From: JAWXUE01 sp044432925
GTDB taxonomy: Bacteria; Bacillota_I; Bacilli_A; Acholeplasmatales; Anaeroplasmataceae
Reading direction: 5' to 3'
Assembly: GCA_044432925.1 (NCBI GenBank)
Contig: JAWXUE010000015.1
Location: 1 to 35,048 of the forward strand
Length of the DNA: 35,048 nucleotides
Shown: in pieces, positions 32,325 to 35,048 of the stretch
How positions within the stretch are numbered: the first letter of the stretch is position 1
Layout of the letters: each line of letters opens with the position of its first letter
The notes under the pieces: generated by a model
Seen by the model: the letters and a program-made list of their open reading frames with translations, nothing else
What the model was told of the DNA's origin: nothing
The model's database searches: none
Position numbers and translations under genes: made by a program

Positions 32325-32364
32325 AAAAAGTTCAAAGTAAGAATTAAAATACTTTGAACTTTTT
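32325..32364 (+). terminator. Hairpin terminator of the DUF262/CoiA-like pair
   Basis: A perfect 15-bp stem AAAAAGTTCAAAGTA (32325-32339) / TACTTTGAACTTTTT (32350-32364) with a 10-nt loop. It shares the GTTCAAAGT/ACTTTGAAC arms of the repeated family. Confidence 0.85.
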
Positions 32365-32430
32365 AAAAAATAAAAAGTTACAAATATCAACATATTAAGA
32401 TATTTTATTATATAAATTTTTATAGAAATA

Positions 32431-32439
32431 TGATATAAT
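32431..32439 (+). promoter_or_regulatory. Extended -10 promoter element of the second hsdM
   Basis: TGATATAAT is a consensus extended -10 (TGnTATAAT). The -35 region (32411-32416, TATAAA) is poor. The spacing to GGAGGT (32455-32460) leaves a short leader. Confidence 0.6.
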
Positions 32440-32467
32440 TGTTAAGAACTTTACGGAGGTGTTAAAT

Positions 32468-33931
32468 ATGGATAATAATGAAAGAAATAAAATTTTATTT
32501 AAATCAGCAAATAAACTAAGAGGTGCTCTAGCAGCTCAGGAGTACATGCATGTTGTTTTAGGACTGATATTTTTAAAATATCTTTCAGATAGATTTGTAA
32601 AAAGAAAAAATGAACTAATAGCAGAAGGCAAAGGTTTTGAAAATGATTCGGATTTTTATACTAGTAAAATGGTGTTTTGGGTACCTGAAGAATCTAGATG
32701 GGAATTTATCTCTAAGTTTTCAAAGGAAGAAGAGCTTGGTAAAAGATTAGATCAAGCTTTTATTAATATTGAAGATGTAAATCCATCGTTAAAAAATATC
32801 TTACCTAAAACATACTCTAAATTAGAGGTTGATAAAAGATCACTTGGTGAATTAGTTGATTTGTTTACTAATGAATTAGACACAACTAATACTGAGGGAG
32901 ATTTCATAGGGAAAGTATATGAATATTTTATGGGTAAATTTAATAATAAAAATGATGGTGGAGAATATTATACCCCTCAATGTATTGTTGACTTACTTGT
33001 AAATATGATTAAACCATTTGAGGGTAAAGTTTATGATCCTTGTTGTGGAAGTGGAGGTATGTTTGTTCAATCTGCAAAATTTGTTGAAGGACATCAAGGG
33101 AGCTTACATGATATTTCTGTTTATGGTCAAGAGAAAATAGCAACAACATGGAGACTAGCTAAAATGAATTTAGTTATTAGAGGAATTGAAGCAGATTTAG
33201 GAGAATCTCATGGAGATACATTTCATGATGATAAACATAAATCATTAAGAGCAGATTACATTCTTGCTAATCCTCCATTTAATATAAAGGATTACGGTCA
33301 TGATTTGTTACTGGAAGATCCTAGATGGAATTACGGGACACCGCCAGAAGGAAATGCTAACTTTGGTTGGATACAACATATTTATTCAAAATTATCACCA
33401 AATGGTGTTGCAGGGTTTGTTTTGGCTAATGGTAGTTTATCAACTAAACAAGAGCATGAAATAAGAAAAGCTATGATAGAAGATGGTGTCATTGATTGTA
33501 TAATCACATTACCAGATAAATTATTTTTAACTTTTAAAGGACCAACTTGTTTATGGTTCATTAGAAAGAAACAATTAAAAGAAGAAACATTATTTATAAA
33601 TGCAGATAATATGGGAGTAATGATTGATAGGGCTAATAGAGAATTGACAAGTAAAGAAATTGAAAAAATAACAACTACTTATCATAATTGGTTAAAAGAT
33701 GATGATTATAAAGATGAAAAAGGTTTTTGTTTTTCAGCAGACAAAAATACAATAAAAGAACACGATTATACATTAGTTTCTGCTAGATATGTTGGAATTG
33801 ATACAAGTGATGAATTAACAACAGAAGAAATTGAAACTCAACTTAAAGTCGTTGGTACAGAATTGAAAGAATTATTAAAAAAAGATGAAGAGTTGAAGGT
33901 TAAATTAAATAGTATCTTAGAAATTCTATAA
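32468..33931 (+). CDS. hsdM: Type I restriction-modification system, methyltransferase subunit (second system)
   Basis: HsdM of 487 residues from ATG 32468; the longer frame would start at a GTG inside the ribosome binding site GGAGGT. It has the N-terminal helical domain (LRGALAAQEYMHVVLGLIFLKYLSDRF), GEYYTPQCIVDLLVNM, SAM motif DPCCGSGG (190-197) and catalytic NPPF (268-271). All are intact. It differs clearly from the first HsdM (NPPF instead of NPPY, different N-terminus), so this is an independent system of another type I family. Its stop codon (33929-33931) lies inside the left arm of a 25-bp inverted repeat that borders an apparently invertible hsdS segment. No hsdR for this system is seen in the window. 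Confidence 0.96.
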   Translation: MDNNERNKILFKSANKLRGALAAQEYMHVVLGLIFLKYLSDRFVKRKNELIAEGKGFENDSDFYTSKMVFWVPEESRWEFISKFSKEEELGKRLDQAFINIEDVNPSLKNILPKTYSKLEVDKRSLGELVDLFTNELDTTNTEGDFIGKVYEYFMGKFNNKNDGGEYYTPQCIVDLLVNMIKPFEGKVYDPCCGSGGMFVQSAKFVEGHQGSLHDISVYGQEKIATTWRLAKMNLVIRGIEADLGESHGDTFHDDKHKSLRADYILANPPFNIKDYGHDLLLEDPRWNYGTPPEGNANFGWIQHIYSKLSPNGVAGFVLANGSLSTKQEHEIRKAMIEDGVIDCIITLPDKLFLTFKGPTCLWFIRKKQLKEETLFINADNMGVMIDRANRELTSKEIEKITTTYHNWLKDDDYKDEKGFCFSADKNTIKEHDYTLVSARYVGIDTSDELTTEEIETQLKVVGTELKELLKKDEELKVKLNSILEIL

Positions 33932-34427
33932 TATCAATTATGTGTTGTTGAATTTTTATATCGTGTAAAGAAATATTTATATTGAGTATATCAATAGGCT
34001 TTACCCTATAAACTTTCATACCAGTTATATATTGACTTATAGTTTTAAGAAATAAATTACTTTGAAAATAATAATTTAAATAATTTGGTAAAACTAGATC
34101 AGATATAATTTTAATTAAATGAGTTTCCATACCAGCCATAATTTTTTCATTTAATTCATTCTCAATCAATATACATTTACCTAAATCAGCGTGATTTTCT
34201 GATGTTAAGTTCATAATGATATCATTATGCTGGATTTGAAATTTCGGATTATAGTACTCATTATTTACTTTAATGATAGAATTTTTATTTTTTTGTATAT
34301 TTAATTTATTATTATATTTTTTATATACATCACCATAGTGTATATACGGAATATCAAAATTTATAGAGGTATTTTCTCTTGAAATAGGACAACTTCTATT
34401 AAATGTTATCAAATTTTTTAGTTTCAT
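33900..34427 (-). CDS. hsdS: Silent 5' half of an hsdS gene, inverted orientation
   Basis: A 175-residue half specificity subunit on the minus strand. It has one target-recognition domain (IPYIHYGDVYKKYNNKL, HNDIIMNLTSENHADLGKCILIENE, IMAGMETHLIKI, LNYYFQSNLFLKTISQY), ending in QQHIIDII. It then runs only a few residues into the antisense of hsdM before stopping. It aligns in layout with the plus-strand hsdS at 34460 (IHYGDVYKKY against IHYGDIYKHY), but the target domain sequence differs, as expected for alternative specificities. The QQHIIDII codons are the left copy of the 25-bp inverted repeat. Inversion would move this half in frame with the hsdS 3' part now joined to the other half. A GTAGGT lies before the ATG at 34427, but no promoter is evident, so it is probably a stored, unexpressed cassette. 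Confidence 0.85.
   Translation of the reverse strand: MKLKNLITFNRSCPISRENTSINFDIPYIHYGDVYKKYNNKLNIQKNKNSIIKVNNEYYNPKFQIQHNDIIMNLTSENHADLGKCILIENELNEKIMAGMETHLIKIISDLVLPNYLNYYFQSNLFLKTISQYITGMKVYRVKPIDILNINISLHDIKIQQHIIDIIEFLRYYLI
33926..33950 (-). repeat. Left 25-bp arm of the hsdS inverted repeat
   Basis: This is the exact reverse complement of 34928-34952. It contains the hsdM stop codon on the plus strand and the codons for QQHIIDII on the minus strand, so inversion would leave both reading frames intact. Confidence 0.92.
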
Positions 34428-34459
34428 TATTTACCTACTTTCTTAAAGGAGTGATTTTT

Positions 34460-35048
34460 ATGTATTTAAAGGAAAAGTTTAAAATAATTCGAGCCATTAC
34501 AACATCAAGAGAATTTCTAAATAATTCAAATGATGGAATAAAATGTATTCATTATGGTGATATTTATAAGCACTACAAAAATAAAATCATCAGTCATCAA
34601 CAAATTATAAATTCATTTAAATTGAATGTTAAGGAGTCCAGAATAATTAAAAATGATTCTATTATTTTTCCAGATGTCACAGAAACTATTAGTGATTTTG
34701 GAGTGTTTACATTAGTTAAATCCAAAAAAGAATATGTTAATGGAACACACACATTTTCATTAACAGAGATTTCAAATAACGGAGAGTTGAATTATCTATT
34801 TTATTATTTACAAGCACCATCAAATAGAAAAAGATTACAAAATTTATTATTAGGAACTACTGTATTTCAAATATCTTTAAAAGATTTAGAAAAATTTGAG
34901 TTATTAAACTACCATGATAAAGAAAAGCAACAACACATAATTGATATTATAGGAAGTATTGATGAAAAGATAGAAAATAATAATTCTATAATAGAAAAAA
35001 GTAATGAACTATTGAATTATTACTTCAAAGAATTATATAGTAGCAATA
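34460..35048 (+). CDS. hsdS: Type I specificity subunit, expressed configuration (3' end outside window)
   Basis: The frame is open from ATG 34460 to the right edge (196 codons visible), with AAAGGAGTG just upstream. The first target-recognition domain begins FKIIRAITTSREF and contains CIHYGDIYKHYKNK, NDSIIFPDVTETISDFG and NGTHTFSL. It ends with LLGTTVFQISLKDLEKFELL, the usual exit to the central helix. QQHIIDII, encoded in the right inverted-repeat arm, then leads into the central conserved helix GSIDEKIENNNSIIEKSNELLNYYF-type sequence. A second target domain should follow outside the window. It lies ~530 nt after hsdM, separated from it by the inverted half, so it must be transcribed through that antisense segment or from an unseen promoter. 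Confidence 0.92.
   Translation, partial: MYLKEKFKIIRAITTSREFLNNSNDGIKCIHYGDIYKHYKNKIISHQQIINSFKLNVKESRIIKNDSIIFPDVTETISDFGVFTLVKSKKEYVNGTHTFSLTEISNNGELNYLFYYLQAPSNRKRLQNLLLGTTVFQISLKDLEKFELLNYHDKEKQQHIIDIIGSIDEKIENNNSIIEKSNELLNYYFKELYSSN
34928..34952 (+). repeat. Right 25-bp arm of the hsdS inverted repeat
   Basis: It begins CAACAACACATAATTG and matches the reverse complement of 33926-33950 at all 25 positions; neighbouring bases on both sides differ. It encodes QQHIIDII in the plus-strand hsdS, the junction between target domain 1 and the central helix. Confidence 0.92.

Larger units (their letters stand above)
33926..34952. mobile_element. Putative invertible hsdS segment (~1.03 kb)
   Basis: A segment bounded by perfect 25-bp inverted repeats carries two head-to-head hsdS 5' halves (starts at 34427 minus and 34460 plus, 32 bp apart). 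Flipping it would exchange which half is read with the 3' part that lies beyond 34952. No recombinase gene lies in the window; it may be beyond the right edge or elsewhere. Confidence 0.82.

Noticed and set aside
1..35048. Possible Mollicutes genetic code (TGA as Trp), suggested by the AT-rich composition
   Set aside because: Full-length domain proteins contain no in-frame TGA and use TGG for Trp. TGA ends the DUF3644 gene at its expected length.
1..35048. CRISPR array, tRNA or rRNA
   Set aside because: No evenly spaced direct repeats, cloverleaf with a GTTC-type T-loop, or rRNA-like segment was found by reading.

Overview
This window looks like a defence island from an anaerobic, very AT-rich member of the Bacillota (an Erysipelotrichia, RF39 or Clostridia type is an inference, not a placement). 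The evidence is the strong A/T bias, Gram-positive GGAGG-type ribosome binding sites, sigmaA-type promoters, an oxygen-sensitive class III ribonucleotide reductase, BspA-type leucine-rich repeats and a D-Ala-D-Ala carboxypeptidase fragment. TGA is used as a stop and Trp is TGG, so the code is the standard bacterial one. I see no rRNA, tRNA, CRISPR array, integrase or transposase.

Layout. (1) 1-2056: the 3' end of a Fic protein and an unrecognised gene, closed by a strong bidirectional terminator. (2) 2102-13653: a WYL-domain regulator diverges from a tightly packed eight-gene operon. The operon encodes a small CGH-motif protein, NrdG, NrdD, a deoxynucleotide kinase, a leucine-rich-repeat::DNA methyltransferase fusion, a PHP phosphoesterase, an Upf1-like SF1 helicase and an unknown protein. 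I do not recognise this as a named system. It is one of the best candidates for something new. (3) 13657-17846: single-gene cassettes, namely a GIY-YIG/RAMA protein, a 40-residue membrane peptide, a DUF3644 HEPN-type protein and a GmrSD-like DUF262/HNH protein. Facing the 3' end of the DUF3644 gene, on the minus strand, is a compact GC-rich structured RNA with its own consensus promoter and a T-tract end. (4) 17902-25444: an operator-rich promoter, a degenerate methyltransferase/specificity fusion, then a complete type I restriction system (hsdM-hsdS-hsdR). (5) 25533-28383: a Hachiman pair (hamA-hamB). (6) 28498-29184: a carboxypeptidase gene cut off exactly at its KTG box. (7) 29323-32317: a second DUF262 protein translationally coupled to a CoiA-like nuclease. 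(8) 32468-35048: a second type I system, with hsdM followed by two head-to-head hsdS 5' halves bounded by a perfect 25-bp inverted repeat. This is the signature of an invertible specificity switch.

How it fits together. Most genes recognise, modify or cut DNA or RNA, and the island is built from independently transcribed blocks. Several blocks are separated by near-identical terminator hairpins (AAAGTTCAAAGT...ACTTTGAACTTT), and three are followed or preceded by near-identical promoters (ATGAAA-17 bp-TATKAT). This suggests modular gain of cassettes by recombination in shared junction sequence. Functional statements below rest on motifs read by eye; no database search was run.
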